Positions 47,603-58,390 of a stretch of DNA of 64,000 bases are shown piece after piece; position 1 is the stretch's first letter; every line of letters begins with the position of its first letter. The stretch covers positions 340,693,844 through 340,757,843 of the forward strand of contig NC_090440.1 of assembly GCF_031143425.1 (NCBI RefSeq), read 5' to 3'. The position numbers were made by a program, and so were the translations under genes. The notes below the pieces were generated by a model. It was not told where the DNA came from and ran no database searches. It was given only the letters and a program-made list of their open reading frames with translations. The DNA comes from Pleurodeles waltl (Eukaryota; Chordata; Amphibia; Caudata; Salamandridae).

Positions 47603-50600
47603 TGTAGGAAGTTGGCTCTGTATATACTATCTCAAAGTGAGAGATAGTGTGCACAGACTCCAAGGGTTCCCCTTAGAGGTTGATAGTGGCAAAATTAGAG
47701 AATACTAATGCTCTATTTTGTGGAAGTGTGGTTAAGCAGTAGGCTTATCAGAGGGTAGTGTTAAGCATTTGTTGTACACACACAGGCAATAAATGAGGAA
47801 CACACACTCAAAGACTTTACTCCAGGCCAATAGGTTTTTATATAGAAAAATATAGGTTCTTAATTTATTTGAGGAACCACAAGATTCAATTTTGAGATAA
47901 GTATATCAAATGCAAGGTATTTCACACAGGTAAGTATTGAACTTTGATTTAAAACAGTAGTACACACATTTTTGGTTAAAATGACAAATAGCTATTTTAA
48001 AAGTGGACACAGTGCAAAAATCAACAGTTCCTGGGGGAGGTAAGTTTTGGTTAGTTTCTCAGGTAATAAAGCACTTACACAGTCAGCCTCCTGGGCATAG
48101 GCAGCCCACTGTTGGGGGTTCAAGGCAACCCTGAAGCCACAACACCAGCAACACAAGGCTGGTCAGGTGCAGAGGTCAAAGGAGGGCCCAAAAAACATAG
48201 GTGCCTATGAAGAACAGGAGTGCTCCGGTCCTAGTCTGCTAACCTGTGTCTTTGGGGAGCAGACCAGGGGGATTTTGTAGAGCACTGGGGGGACACACAC
48301 AAGCACACAAAACATACCCTCAGCGGCACAGGGGTGGTGGGGTGCAGTGTGCAAAGTAGGCATCGGATTTGCTATTGACAGCAATGAAGGGACCCGGGGG
48401 GTCACTCTGGTTATGCAGGCAGGGCACAGGGGGGCGTCTGAGGCCAGCCACTGACTGGGCTAGGATGAGGGCCACCTGCTAGTCACCCCTGCACTAGTAG
48501 GTAGTTCCTCTTGGTCCTGGGGTCTGCAGGTGCAGTGTTTGGTCCAGACGTTGGGTTCCTTTGTTATCAGGCAGTCGCGGTCAAGGGGAGCCTCTGGATC
48601 CTCTATGCAGACATCGCTGTGGGGGTGCAGGGAGGTTAACTCAGGGTGTCCACGTCATTGGAGTTGCCTGGGAATCCTTTCTGCTGTGTTGGTTGTCCTG
48701 GACTCGAGCCCGGGGCGTTGGGTGCAGAGTGTGAAGACTCACGCTTCTGGCAGGAAGTGAGAGTCTCTTTAAAGTTGCTTCTTTGTTGCAAGTTTGTTTC
48801 TGTTTCTGGACAGAGCTGCTGTCCTTTGGAGGCTCTTGGTCCTTTAGGTTCAGGTCAGTCCTCTAAGTCCTCAGAGATTGCTGTTCCCACCGAATGTGTC
48901 GCTGTTCAGGTTCGTTGAGTCTGGAGACAGGCCGGTAGGGCTGGTGCCAAGCCAGTTGGTGTCTCCATCGTCTCTGCAGCGCTTTCAGGTTGGCAGTCCT
49001 TCTTCTTGTTGTAGGTTGCAGGAATCTGATTTCCTGGGTTCAGGGTCGGCCCTAAATACTCAATTTAGGGATGTACAAATCAATTGTTGATAGTGCACCA
49101 CTCTCAACAAAATTCATAGAGTCCAACATAAGTCCATTTTATATCTTCTCTTTATTCTTCTTATCTTTCTTTATAGTAGCCCAGACATCACAGTAAAACA
49201 CAGCCAACGCTTTTCATCCATAAACGGACTTCTTCAGGGCCTCAGATTCAATGTAAGGTAAGCATGCATATTCATGTTGCGAACCGAACATCCAGTGCAT
49301 TACACCACACAAGCTTACGTTCAGGCATCAGCAACTACGTAGTCACCACATTCCTCACTCCTGCAACAGCAGTATAACAGTATTTTACTGTGATGTCTGG
49401 GCTATTATAAAGAAAGATAAGAAGAATAAAGAGAATATATCAAATTGACTGATATTGGACTCTATGAATTTTGTTGAGGGTAGTGCACTGTCAACAATTG
49501 ATTTGTACATTTTCCCTTATAGGGTTGCACCTAGGCAGCAGGCGTTTGAATGTGTGCACACTGTTTTCCAAATTGAACGTTGTAATATTTAATAGGTGAT
49601 AGTGGTTAGGTGCAAGGAGTTATAGCCCGCTGCCTTCTTTCGGATAATCAATTTAAGGATGTGTTTAGGTCTGCGGGGCAGTAGCCAATGGCTATTGTCC
49701 TTGAGGCTGGCTACACCCTCTTTGTGCCTCCTCCCTGTGGGGAGGGGGGCACATCCCTAATCCTATTGGGGGAATCCTCGAAAGCAAGATGGATGATTTC
49801 CTAAGGCAGGGGTCACCTCAGGACACCTTAGGGGCTGTCCTGGCTGGAGGGTGACCCCTCTTTGTTTTCCTCATTATCTCCTCCAGACTTGCCGCCAAAA
49901 GTGGGGGCTCTATCTGGGGGGCGGGCATCTCCACAAGCTAGAGTACCCTGGGGCATTGTAACACCAGGCCTGAGTCTTTGAGGCTCACTGCTAGGTGTTA
50001 CAGTTCCTACTGGGGAGAGGTGCGAAGCACCTCCACTCAGTGCAGGCTTTGTTTCTGGCCTCAGAGAGCACAAAGGCCATGGGATCAGAAACTCGTCTCA
50101 GTGGCAGGCTGGCACAGACCAGTCAGTCCTATACTGAAGGATTGGGTAAAATACAGGGGCATCTCTAAGATGCGCTCTGTGTGTATTTATTTAATAAATC
50201 CAGCACTGGCATCAGTGTGGGTTTATTATTCTGAGAAGTTTGATACCAAACTTCCCAGTATTCAGTGTAGCCATTATGGAGCTATGGAGTTCGTTTTAAC
50301 AGACTCCCAGACTATATACTTAATATGGCCACACTGCACTTAAAATGTCTAAGAATGGACTTAGACTCTGTAGGGGCATATTGCTCATGCATCTATGCCC
50401 TTACCTGTGGTGTAGTGCACCCTGCCTTAGGGCTATAAGGCCTGCTAGAGGGGTGACCTACCTATGCCACAGGCAGTATTTTGTGTGCATGGCATCCTAA
50501 GGGGGATGCCATGTCGACTTTGCCCTTTTCATCCCACCAACACACACAATCTGCAATGGATGGCAGTGTGCATGTGTTAGGTGAGGGGTCCCTTAGGGTG

Positions 50601-50851
50601 GCACAACACAAGCTGCTGCCCTTAGGGACTTTCCCTGGTCACAGGGCCCTTGGTACCTCTGGTACCTTTTACAAGGGACTTATCTGTGTGCCAGGGGTGT
50701 TCCAATTGTGGAAACAATGGTACATTTTTAGTGAAAGAACTCTAGTGCTGGGGCCTGGTTAGCAGGGTCCCAGCACACTTCTTAGTCAAGTCAGCATCAA
50801 TGTCGGGCAAAAAGTGGGGGGGTAACTGCAACAGGGAGCCATTTTCCTACA
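47603..50851 (+). mobile_element. Solo-LTR-like element 1, copy B
   Basis: Same element as 11,617-14,844, with TGTAGGAAG...TTTCCTACA ends and GGCGT flanks (47,598-47,602 and 50,852-50,856). It contains the nested foldback at 49,071-49,510. It keeps 23 bp near 50,030-50,055 (including GCGAAGCACCTCCACTCAG) that copy A has lost. Confidence 0.75.
49071..49510. mobile_element. Nested foldback element in LTR-like element 1, copy B
   Basis: 440 bp with ATGTACAAATCAATTG termini in inverted orientation, as in copy A. Near-direct repeats TCAATTTAGGG and TCAATTTAAGG lie at 49,060-49,070 and 49,648-49,658. Confidence 0.75.
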
Positions 50852-50856
50852 GGCGT

Positions 50857-52284
50857 GCCAACTGCTACCTTTTTTGGGATATGTGTGCCTACCACAGCAG
50901 CGTCTGGGGTGGAACCTGGGAGCAGCACTCTCACATCAACAGCACCACTCCAACCTAAGCCCAAGACCATGTCTGTCATTGAGGCAGCCACAGCAATCAT
51001 GGTGAAGCTGATGAACAGTGATGCAAAGTAGTAACCAATAATTTCAGGAAACAAAGCAAAGTGGAAAGAAGCCAGAAATGGTAGATCTTCCTGAAGTTGT
51101 AGCAGAACATAGTTTGAGAGTCCTGCAGAGCAAGAACCTCCTTCTTTAGGAATCAATGGCTCCCAGATCACCAGCAAGAAAAAGGAAGGCTACTACTCCA
51201 TCATCTCCCTCAAGTACCAGTCCTGATGACGATGATAGGGACATGGAGTGAACCCCGGCAGACTCTAGCAGACATCGGGAGAGGCAAGGAAAAAGAAAAG
51301 TTTCAGAAAGCCTTGGAATCATTGAAGGAGATGATGATGAGGATGATGATGATGATGATGATGAATCAGTCATTTTGGAAGCTGGCACAGAGGAATCCCG
51401 CATTACTATTGAACCTACTCCAATGGATGTGGCACAGGCAGCACAGCCAGCTCCTATATTTGCAAGGCCTCAGCAGAGACCTGCACCAATCCCTACATCA
51501 TAAGAAGTATGCACTGAAATGTGGCTATGGGCACACGCACCTACCTCCAGTTTTTCTTCAGGCATTGGAATTGGCCCAGTAAGAAAGTACTCCTCTCCAG
51601 TTTGGGGCTTTTTTGCAATTAGCAAACTGCCAAAGAACATTGCAATATGTTCAATTTCCCACGTGATCATGCAATCCGATGGAAGGAGCACCTTAAAATA
51701 ATTGCTGAACTTGGATCTGGTGGTGATGGTGAGGAGAGCTAGGAAACATCTGCTACAACTAGTCAAGTCACAGTGGAAGGTGAGGTAGAAGAGATTGACT
51801 TCCTCATACAAAGCAGTCCTGTCCCCAACAGTGTGTCAGACTCACCCACCTCAACAACCTCAGAATGGCACAGGAAGACTCAGAGTCAGATGAAGACACC
51901 ACGGCATACAGTGATTGCACCATGATGCACTTTATGTCTACTCCCACCTACATCTCAAAAGTTGCCTGTGTCAGTGGCTCTTGAAAAGTAGAAAGTTCAG
52001 GCTACTATTATGGGCATATTTAGGCAGGAGGGTCCCTATGATCGCAACCACCCAATGGCACGTATGTACAATGGGAAGGTGGATTTTTTTTTAGCGCTGG
52101 CCCTCCTCCCTTTTTCTTTTGTGGAAGGAATGCAATTCTTAGAGTTTATGGCAGCCATCCACCAGAAATGGTAGGTTCAAAGTCGGACCTATTTTCCAGA
52201 GTTGGTGTTCCAGCGCTGCATCACAATGTGCTGCAATTGGTTGGACAAGCTTGCAGCAGAGTGTTGTCCACACTATCCACCTAA
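50857..52284 (+). pseudogene. hAT transposase relic, main part, copy B
   Basis: Same order as copy A: acidic GAT repeat (51,330-51,363, one unit longer than in A), BED-finger-like SSPVWGFFAISKLP near 51,597, and the hAT core LALLPFSFVEG near 52,096-52,128. Copy B retains more of the gene after the core: VQSRTYFPEL and then WLDKLAAECCPHYPP up to about 52,280, all absent from A. It then joins directly to the interior of LTR-like element 2, indicating a deletion in B across the LTR boundary. Confidence 0.68.
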
Positions 52285-54596
52285 TGAAAATCACAATAGT
52301 TAGAAATGGGCCTGGGGGAGCACAAACCATATACTAAGAAAGTGGAATGCGAAAGTCGGTCTGCCACCTAACCAAGTGTAGTGTGTAGAGGGGAGCTGGA
52401 AGTATTCAAAAACCCCAAAGGTAAGTACCACAACCCACTCCAGTGACCAGGAAAGCAGGAGTAAATCACAATAACTTTCCCAGAACGCACACAGAAACGA
52501 GAAGAAAAATTATGCAAAACCCAGAAGAGGCTGCAGTGGACTCCTGAACAAGAAGTCCTGTGGAAGAAGGAGACCAAGTCCAAAAAGCACAGAAGAGTCC
52601 AGGAAGAACAGGAGCCCCTGCTAACCAGGATGAAGGTGCAAAAGGAGAACCACTGGTGAAGAAGAAAAGTCAGCACTGCACCCAAGAAGACAAAGTTGGG
52701 TTCCTGGAGGGTACAAGTGATGTTCCATGCCGGGTGGAGGATTGTAGTTGGGTTTGCTTCGTTAGAGTCTGCAAATAAGCCTTTGCACACGCAATGCTCA
52801 CAGTTAGCAAAAAATGTCTCTGCCCGGGACCAGGAAGGACCAAGTGGACTCTACCCAGGAGGGGGATTCAGAGGGGGCTCTCAGCAAGTCAGAGAGCCCA
52901 CAGAAGACCTGCAAGTGCACACAGGAGTCCCACAGCATAGGGACAAGAAAGTTGCAGGAGAGGCCCATGCAGCACTACGAGAAAGGCTCCCACACCACTG
53001 GAGAACCACTCAGGAAGGGTACTGACTTGTGTGGGGAGGCAAGTTCTTACCTCCACCAAAGTTAGATAGTTCAAAGAGAGGACCTTCGGGACCACTTCAG
53101 TCTACCACCAAAGATGCCGGACCCACACAGCTCAGTAGGAGAGGGGATCCACGCAGCAAGTTGTCATTGCAATTGGTGCCTGCAGAATCAGGGGAGTGAC
53201 TCCTTCACCCCAAGGGAGATTTCTTCGCTCTTCTGATGCAGGCTGAAGATGGGCTTTATTCAGAGAATGCATGATCGTGAAACAGTTGCAGTTGCTGGCA
53301 GGAGCCGGAGATACAATGTTGCAGAAGGCATCTTCGTTCTTTGTTGCAACTTGTAGAGTTCCTTCCTGGAGGGTCCAGATGCAGTTTCTTCAGTGAGAAG
53401 ACAAAGTGGAGGATGCAGATTATTCCTGCTTGAGTCTTGCATTCTGAATCTGAGGTACCACCCAAAGGAGAGACCCTAAATAGCCCTGAAAGGGGGATTG
53501 GTCACTGAACCAGGTAAGCACCTATCAGGGGAGGGCTCTGACCTAACCTGCTGGCACTGGCCACTCATATGCTCCCAGAGTTCCCTGCCAACCTTGAATC
53601 CAAGATGGCAAAACCCAGGTACCCTCTGGAGGAGCTCTGAGCACCACCCCTGGGATGGTGATGGATAGGGGGGTTGTCACTCCCCTTTCCTTTGTATAGT
53701 TTTGCACCAGAGCAGGGACTGGGGGGTCCCTGAACCGGTGTAGACTGGTTTATGCAAGGAGGGAACCAAATGTGCCCTTCAGAGCATTTCCAGTGTAACA
53801 CATCTCTCCCAAAGGAAATCCTTTGTTGTTCCTTCATAGCTCAAGTGTTTCAAGCACATCAGGGCAGAAACCTGTCTGTGAGGTGGAAGCAGCTGGTGGT
53901 GCCTGGAAAACCTCAGAAGGCTGTAATAAGAATACTGGGTGTCCTCTAAGGAGACCCCAGAGTACATGGAATCATACACCCAATACTTGCAGAAGTCTTG
54001 GGGTATGATTCCAACATGTTTGATAGCAACCATGTCTATGTTCAGAGTTATTATTTTGTAGCTGGATATAGGTAGTGAGCTATGTCCAGTACACGTGTAA
54101 GATGGCGTCCCCCCACTCACAAAGTCTTGGAAAATGTTCCTGGAGGTAGTGGGGGCACCACTGCTAGTGCAGGGGTGCCCACACACACAGTTACTTTGCA
54201 CCCGGCCCTCAGGGTTGGAGGGCCTGCTATAGGGGTGACTTATAGGTGACCTGGTGCAGTGAAAATGGCAGTGAAAGGGTGCTTGTACCTTTTCACGCAG
54301 AATGCAATGGCAGTCTTGCAGAAGCCTTTGCATGATCTCCCTATGTGTGGCAAAATATATGCTGTAGCCCATAGGGATCCCCTGGAACCCCAATGTCCTG
54401 GGTACCTAGGTTCCATATACTAGGAACTTATAATGGGGTACCAGTATGCCATGTGTGGGTGAAATACAGAGTTTTGGGAGAGACAGCATAATCACTGGGG
54501 TCCTGGTTAGCAGGATCCCAGTGAACACAGTCAACCACACTGATATCAGACAGAAAATGGGGGTGACCATGCCAAGAAAGAGGGTACCTTCCTACA
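52285..54596 (+). mobile_element. Solo-LTR-like element 2, 5'-truncated, copy B
   Basis: Matches 17,051-19,347 of copy A and ends GGTACCTTCCTACA. The first 370 bp or so, including the TGTAGGAGG end, are missing, and hAT sequence abuts the break. Confidence 0.7.
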
Positions 54597-54725
54597 CTCT
54601 CACACACATCCACATACCCTCACATATGCACTCACACACTTCTACACGCAACCAAACACCCCCCCACTCACGCAGGCAAAGGTGACACATACACCCATTC
54701 ACACTGATAAACAAACATAAACACT
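54597..54725. repeat. CA-rich stretch, left flank of the L2, copy B
   Basis: Matches 19,348-19,475. It ends in ACACT (54,721-54,725), the left copy of the L2 target duplication. Confidence 0.85.
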
Positions 54726-54745
54726 CAATCAATCAATCAATCAAT
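54726..54745 (-). repeat. (TTGA)n 3' tail of the L2
   Basis: Five AATC units on the plus strand, which is TTGA on the element strand. It forms the 3' terminus typical of L2-type LINEs, which end in short tandem repeats rather than poly(A). Confidence 0.9.
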
Positions 54746-54804
54746 GACACTTATAAAGCGCGCTACATACCCGTAGGGTCTCAAGGCGCTGGGGGGGGGT
54801 GCCG

Positions 54805-57800
54805 CTACTGCTCGGATAGCCAGGTCTTCAGCTTCTTCCTGAAGCAGAGGTGGTCTTGGGTCAGGCGCAGGTCGGTCGGGAGGGAGTTCCAGTTCTTGGC
54901 GGCCAGGTAGGAGAAGGACCTTCCTCCTGTAGTCGCTCTTCGGATGCGGGGGACGGCGGCGAGGGCGTGGTTGGCTGATCGGAGGTGGCGCGTGGGAGCG
55001 TAGAAGTTGACTCGGCTGTTGAGGTAGCTCGGGCCTTGGTCGTGTAGGGCTTTGTGTGCGTGGGTGAGGAGGCGGAAGGTGATTCTCTTGTTGACGGGGA
55101 GCCAGTGCAGGTCTCTCAGATGTCCGGAGATGTGGCTGGATCGTGGGATGTCGAGGATGAGTCTGGCTGAGGCGTTCTGGATCCGCTGGAGTCTCTTCTG
55201 GAGCTTGGCGGTGGTACCGGCGTAGAGGGCGTTACCGTAGTCCAGTCGGCTGGTGACGAGGGCCTGGGTGACGGTCCTCCTGGTCTCGGTGGGGATCCAC
55301 CAGAAGATCTTCCGAAGTGTGCGTAGGATGTTGAAGCACGCCGAGGAGACGTTGTTGACCTGCCTGGTCATGGAGAGGGAGGAGTCCAGGATGAAGCCCA
55401 GGTTGCGTGCATGGTCTGTCGGTTTGGGTGCGGTGCCCAGGGCGGGAGGCCACCAGGAGTCGTCCCAGGCGGAGGGTGAAGAGCCCAGGATGAGAACCTC
55501 CGTCTTGTCCGAGTTCAGTTTCAGGCGGCTGGTCGTCATCCACTCGGCTACCTCTTTCATCCCTTCGTGCAGGTTGGCTCTGGCGGCGGCGGGGTCGTTG
55601 GTCAGGGAGAGGATCAGCTGGGTGTCGTCGGCGTAGGAGATTATGCTGAGGTTGTGTTTGCGTACGATGGCCGCGAGGGGGCTCATGTAGACGTTGAAGA
55701 GGGTGGGGCTCAGAGATGATCCTTGTGGGACGCCGCAGATGACTTCGGAGGCCTCTGACTTGTACGGTGGTAGGCGGACTCTCTGTGTTCTTCCGTCGAG
55801 GAAGGAGATGATCCATTCCAGCGCCTTGTCCTTGATTCCGATGTTGCTGAGGCGCCGTACTAGGGTGCGGTGGCAGACCGTGTCGAATGCCGCGGAGAGG
55901 TCTAGGAGGATGAGGGCCGCTGTTTCTCCATTGTCCATCAGGGCTCGGATGTCATCGGTGGCGGCGATGAGGGCGGTCTCGGTGCTGTGGTTGGCTCGGA
56001 AGCCGGACTGTGAGGGGTCGAGGGATCCGTTCGTCTCGAGGAAGGCGGCCATCTGCTTGTTGACGGTCTTCTCAATGACTTTGGCTGGAAACGGGAGAAG
56101 CGAGATGGGGCGGTGATTCTTGAGGTCGGTGGGGTCCGCTGTTGGTTTCTTGAGTAGAGCGCTGAGTTCGGCGTGTTTCCAGCTCTCGGGGAAGATGGTA
56201 GTGTCGAAGGATGTGTTGATGATGTCTCGCAGGTGGGGTGCGATGACAGCGTCGGCCTTGTTGAAGACGTGGTGAGGGCAGGGGTCGGTCGGTGATCCGG
56301 AGTGGATGGAGTTCATCGTGCGGATGGTGTCTTCGGTGCTGATCGGGGTCCAGGCGTGGAGGGTGGTGGTGGGGGGTGGTTGTTCGGTCATGGTGTGCGT
56401 TGGTTGGTTGTTGAAGCTGTTGTGTATGTCCGCGATCTTGTTGTGGAAGTATGAAGCGAGGGAGTTGCAGAGGTCTTGTGATGGGGTGATTTCGTTGTTT
56501 CCTGCGCTGGGGTTGGAGAGCTCATTCACGATGTTGAAGAGTTCCTTGCTGTTGTGTGCGTTGTTGTCCAACCGGTCCTTGAATGCTGTTTTCTTGGCGG
56601 CGCGGATCAGCTGGTGGTGTTTCCGGGTGGCAAGTTTGTAGGAGGTCCTGTTGTCCGGTGTTGGTTCCCTTTTCCAGACTTTCTCGAGGGCTCGGAGGTT
56701 CTTCTTGGAGCACTTGAGTTCGTCGGTGAACCATGGGGCCTTCTTGCTGCCGGGTCTGCTAGGCGGGGTCCTCAGCGGGGCGAGCTCGTCCGCGCAGTTG
56801 CTGATCCACTTCGTGAGGTTGTCGGCGGCCTGGCTGGGGTTCGCTGAGCTGGCAGGAGGGTGCTGGCTCAGGGAGGTGGCGAGCTGGTCTGCTGTGATCT
56901 TGTTCCAGCTTCTGTGGGCGGCTTTTTGCTGGTGTTGGTGGGTCGTCGTTCTCTTGAAGGTGAAGTGGACGCAGCTGTGGTCCGTCCATTGAAGCTCTGT
57001 GGCGTGGCTGAAGAGGATGTCTGTGCTGGATGAGAAGACGGCGTCGAGTGTGTGTCCGGCGAGGTGGGTGGGGGTGGACACCAGTTGCTTGAGTCCCAGG
57101 TTGGCGAGGTTGTCGAGCAGGGTGCTGGTGTTGTGGTCGTTGTTGTTCTCCAGATGGTAGTTGAGGTCTCCCAGGAGGATGTAGTCAGCGGAGGGGAGGG
57201 CATGCGGGCTGACGAAGTCGGCGATGTCCTCGCTGAATTGCGTGCGTGGACCAGGGGGTCGGTAGATCAGGGTGCCTCTGAGGGTGGTGTTCGGGTTGGT
57301 GTGGATCTGGAAGTGCAGGTGTTCGGCGCTGGTCAGGGTGATGTCGGTGCTGGTCGTGATCCGGATGGTGTTTCTGTGGATGATGGCGATGCCTCCTCCC
57401 ATCTGGTTGGCGTTTCGGTCCCTCCGGACGATCTTGTAGCCCTCTGGGATAGCGATGGCGATGTCGGGAGCTGAAGAGGCGTTCATCCAGGTCTCCGTGA
57501 GGAAGGCAACGTCCGGGGCGGTGGCGTCTAGGAGGTTCCAGAGTTCGATGGCGTGTCTGTGGACGGAGCGGGTGTTGAGCAGGATGCACTTGAGGTGGGT
57601 GCTGCTGGTGTTCGACTTGGCGGGTGCTGGTGTGCGTCTGGTCTGGGTGCGGGAGAACTTGCAGGCGTGGCAGCTGAAGGGTCCGTGGGTGCGTCGTGGT
57701 GTGGCATGGTGGCAGTCTGGGAGTCGGCCGGTGTTGAGAGCGATGAGGGTGGCGGCGGAGTACGTCAGGCGGGTCGGTCTGGATCTTCTTTGGCCAGGGG

Positions 57801-57921
57801 TCCTGGCGCTGGACGCGATCCGGTCGCGGACGGGAGCAGACGGGCTTACCTTTGGCGCGCCTTCGGCGCACCATCGGCGCGCCCGCTGCGCGTGACCGCT
57901 GCGCGTTCGCACGGTCGCCAT
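54805..57921 (-). CDS. L2 ORF: AP-endonuclease and reverse transcriptase
   Basis: This 1,038-residue, apparently intact protein would nick target DNA and copy the LINE RNA there. Residues 1-110 are Arg-rich, with a Cys/His cluster (LPDCHH, then SCHAC) at 68-87. The endonuclease (about 110-322) shows NTRSVHR, LTETW with Glu143, GDLNYH with Asp252, and TDHS with Asp314-His315. The reverse transcriptase (about 560-810) shows HRPISLL, LDLSAAFDTV near 673, GVPQGSSLSPTLFN near 730 and ISYADDTQ with YADD at 763-766. The C-terminal region (SRLDYGNALY, LHWLPVNKRI, RSFSYLAAKNWNSLP) is typical of L2/CR1. The ATG at 57,921 is the first in frame and lies in a CArG-like motif. No separate ORF1 was seen. 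All key residues are present, so activity is plausible but unproven. Confidence 0.95.
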   Translation of the reverse strand: MATVRTRSGHAQRARRWCAEGAPKVSPSAPVRDRIASSARTPGQRRSRPTRLTYSAATLIALNTGRLPDCHHATPRRTHGPFSCHACKFSRTQTRRTPAPAKSNTSSTHLKCILLNTRSVHRHAIELWNLLDATAPDVAFLTETWMNASSAPDIAIAIPEGYKIVRRDRNANQMGGGIAIIHRNTIRITTSTDITLTSAEHLHFQIHTNPNTTLRGTLIYRPPGPRTQFSEDIADFVSPHALPSADYILLGDLNYHLENNNDHNTSTLLDNLANLGLKQLVSTPTHLAGHTLDAVFSSSTDILFSHATELQWTDHSCVHFTFKRTTTHQHQQKAAHRSWNKITADQLATSLSQHPPASSANPSQAADNLTKWISNCADELAPLRTPPSRPGSKKAPWFTDELKCSKKNLRALEKVWKREPTPDNRTSYKLATRKHHQLIRAAKKTAFKDRLDNNAHNSKELFNIVNELSNPSAGNNEITPSQDLCNSLASYFHNKIADIHNSFNNQPTHTMTEQPPPTTTLHAWTPISTEDTIRTMNSIHSGSPTDPCPHHVFNKADAVIAPHLRDIINTSFDTTIFPESWKHAELSALLKKPTADPTDLKNHRPISLLPFPAKVIEKTVNKQMAAFLETNGSLDPSQSGFRANHSTETALIAATDDIRALMDNGETAALILLDLSAAFDTVCHRTLVRRLSNIGIKDKALEWIISFLDGRTQRVRLPPYKSEASEVICGVPQGSSLSPTLFNVYMSPLAAIVRKHNLSIISYADDTQLILSLTNDPAAARANLHEGMKEVAEWMTTSRLKLNSDKTEVLILGSSPSAWDDSWWPPALGTAPKPTDHARNLGFILDSSLSMTRQVNNVSSACFNILRTLRKIFWWIPTETRRTVTQALVTSRLDYGNALYAGTTAKLQKRLQRIQNASARLILDIPRSSHISGHLRDLHWLPVNKRITFRLLTHAHKALHDQGPSYLNSRVNFYAPTRHLRSANHALAAVPRIRRATTGGRSFSYLAAKNWNSLPTDLRLTQDHLCFRKKLKTWLSEQ

Positions 57922-57927
57922 ATAAGG
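57918..57927 (-). promoter_or_regulatory. CArG-box-like motif at the L2 ORF start
   Basis: CCATATAAGG matches the SRF-binding consensus CC(A/T)6GG exactly on both strands. It overlaps the initiator ATG (57,919-57,921 on the minus strand). A match is expected by chance about once per 16 kb of random sequence, so function is only suggested. Confidence 0.4.
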
Positions 57928-58380
57928 CGAAGTGCGCGGGTGGGCGGGGCAGCTGGGAGGCGGGAGCGGGGAGGGAACAGAAAGGAAAAAGGGGCGTGGT
58001 CAGCGGTGGTGGCGGGAAGCGGGGAGCGGGGAGGGAGGTGGGCAGACAGGCAGGAGAACGCAAAGGGCTGAAACTGACTAGAAAAAATACAGGCACAAAA
58101 GTCAGACAAACGCTGGTAACACGGGAGGAAAATGAAGAAACTGATTAGAAAAAAATACAGGCACAAAAGTCAGGCAAAAGCTGCTAACACGGGAGGAAAA
58201 TGCAGTTCAAACAAGCACAAATGCTAGACAAAACAAGCAAAACCGACGCCAGCGGCGTCAGCCGGCAGCGAGGCAGGCAGCGAGGCAGGGGCAAGGCGAG
58301 GGGGCACACACAGCAGCTGGTGGCCGTGCGGCGCGGGGGTGTCCCACAAGTGGGTCACACTCACCTGCGTTGCACGGTCG

Positions 58381-58390
58381 CCATATAAGG
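58381..58390 (-). promoter_or_regulatory. CArG-box-like motif in the distal L2 monomer
   Basis: Second perfect CCATATAAGG, arising from the 463 bp duplication. It lies upstream of the proximal monomer on the element strand, where a regulatory site could act on it. Confidence 0.4.

Noticed and set aside
53779..54393. 204-codon minus-strand ORF
   Set aside because: It lies wholly inside solo-LTR-like element 2, and copy A has it interrupted. No domain is recognised.
57553..58071. 172-codon plus-strand ORF opposite the L2 5' end
   Set aside because: Antisense shadow of GC-rich LINE sequence; Gly/Arg/Ala-rich, with no family signature.
57185..58096. 303-codon minus-strand ORF overlapping the L2 start, considered as L2 ORF1
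   Set aside because: Most of it is the L2 ORF read in another frame, with Arg/His/Pro-rich output, and its first part is 5' UTR. No ORF1-like motif is present.
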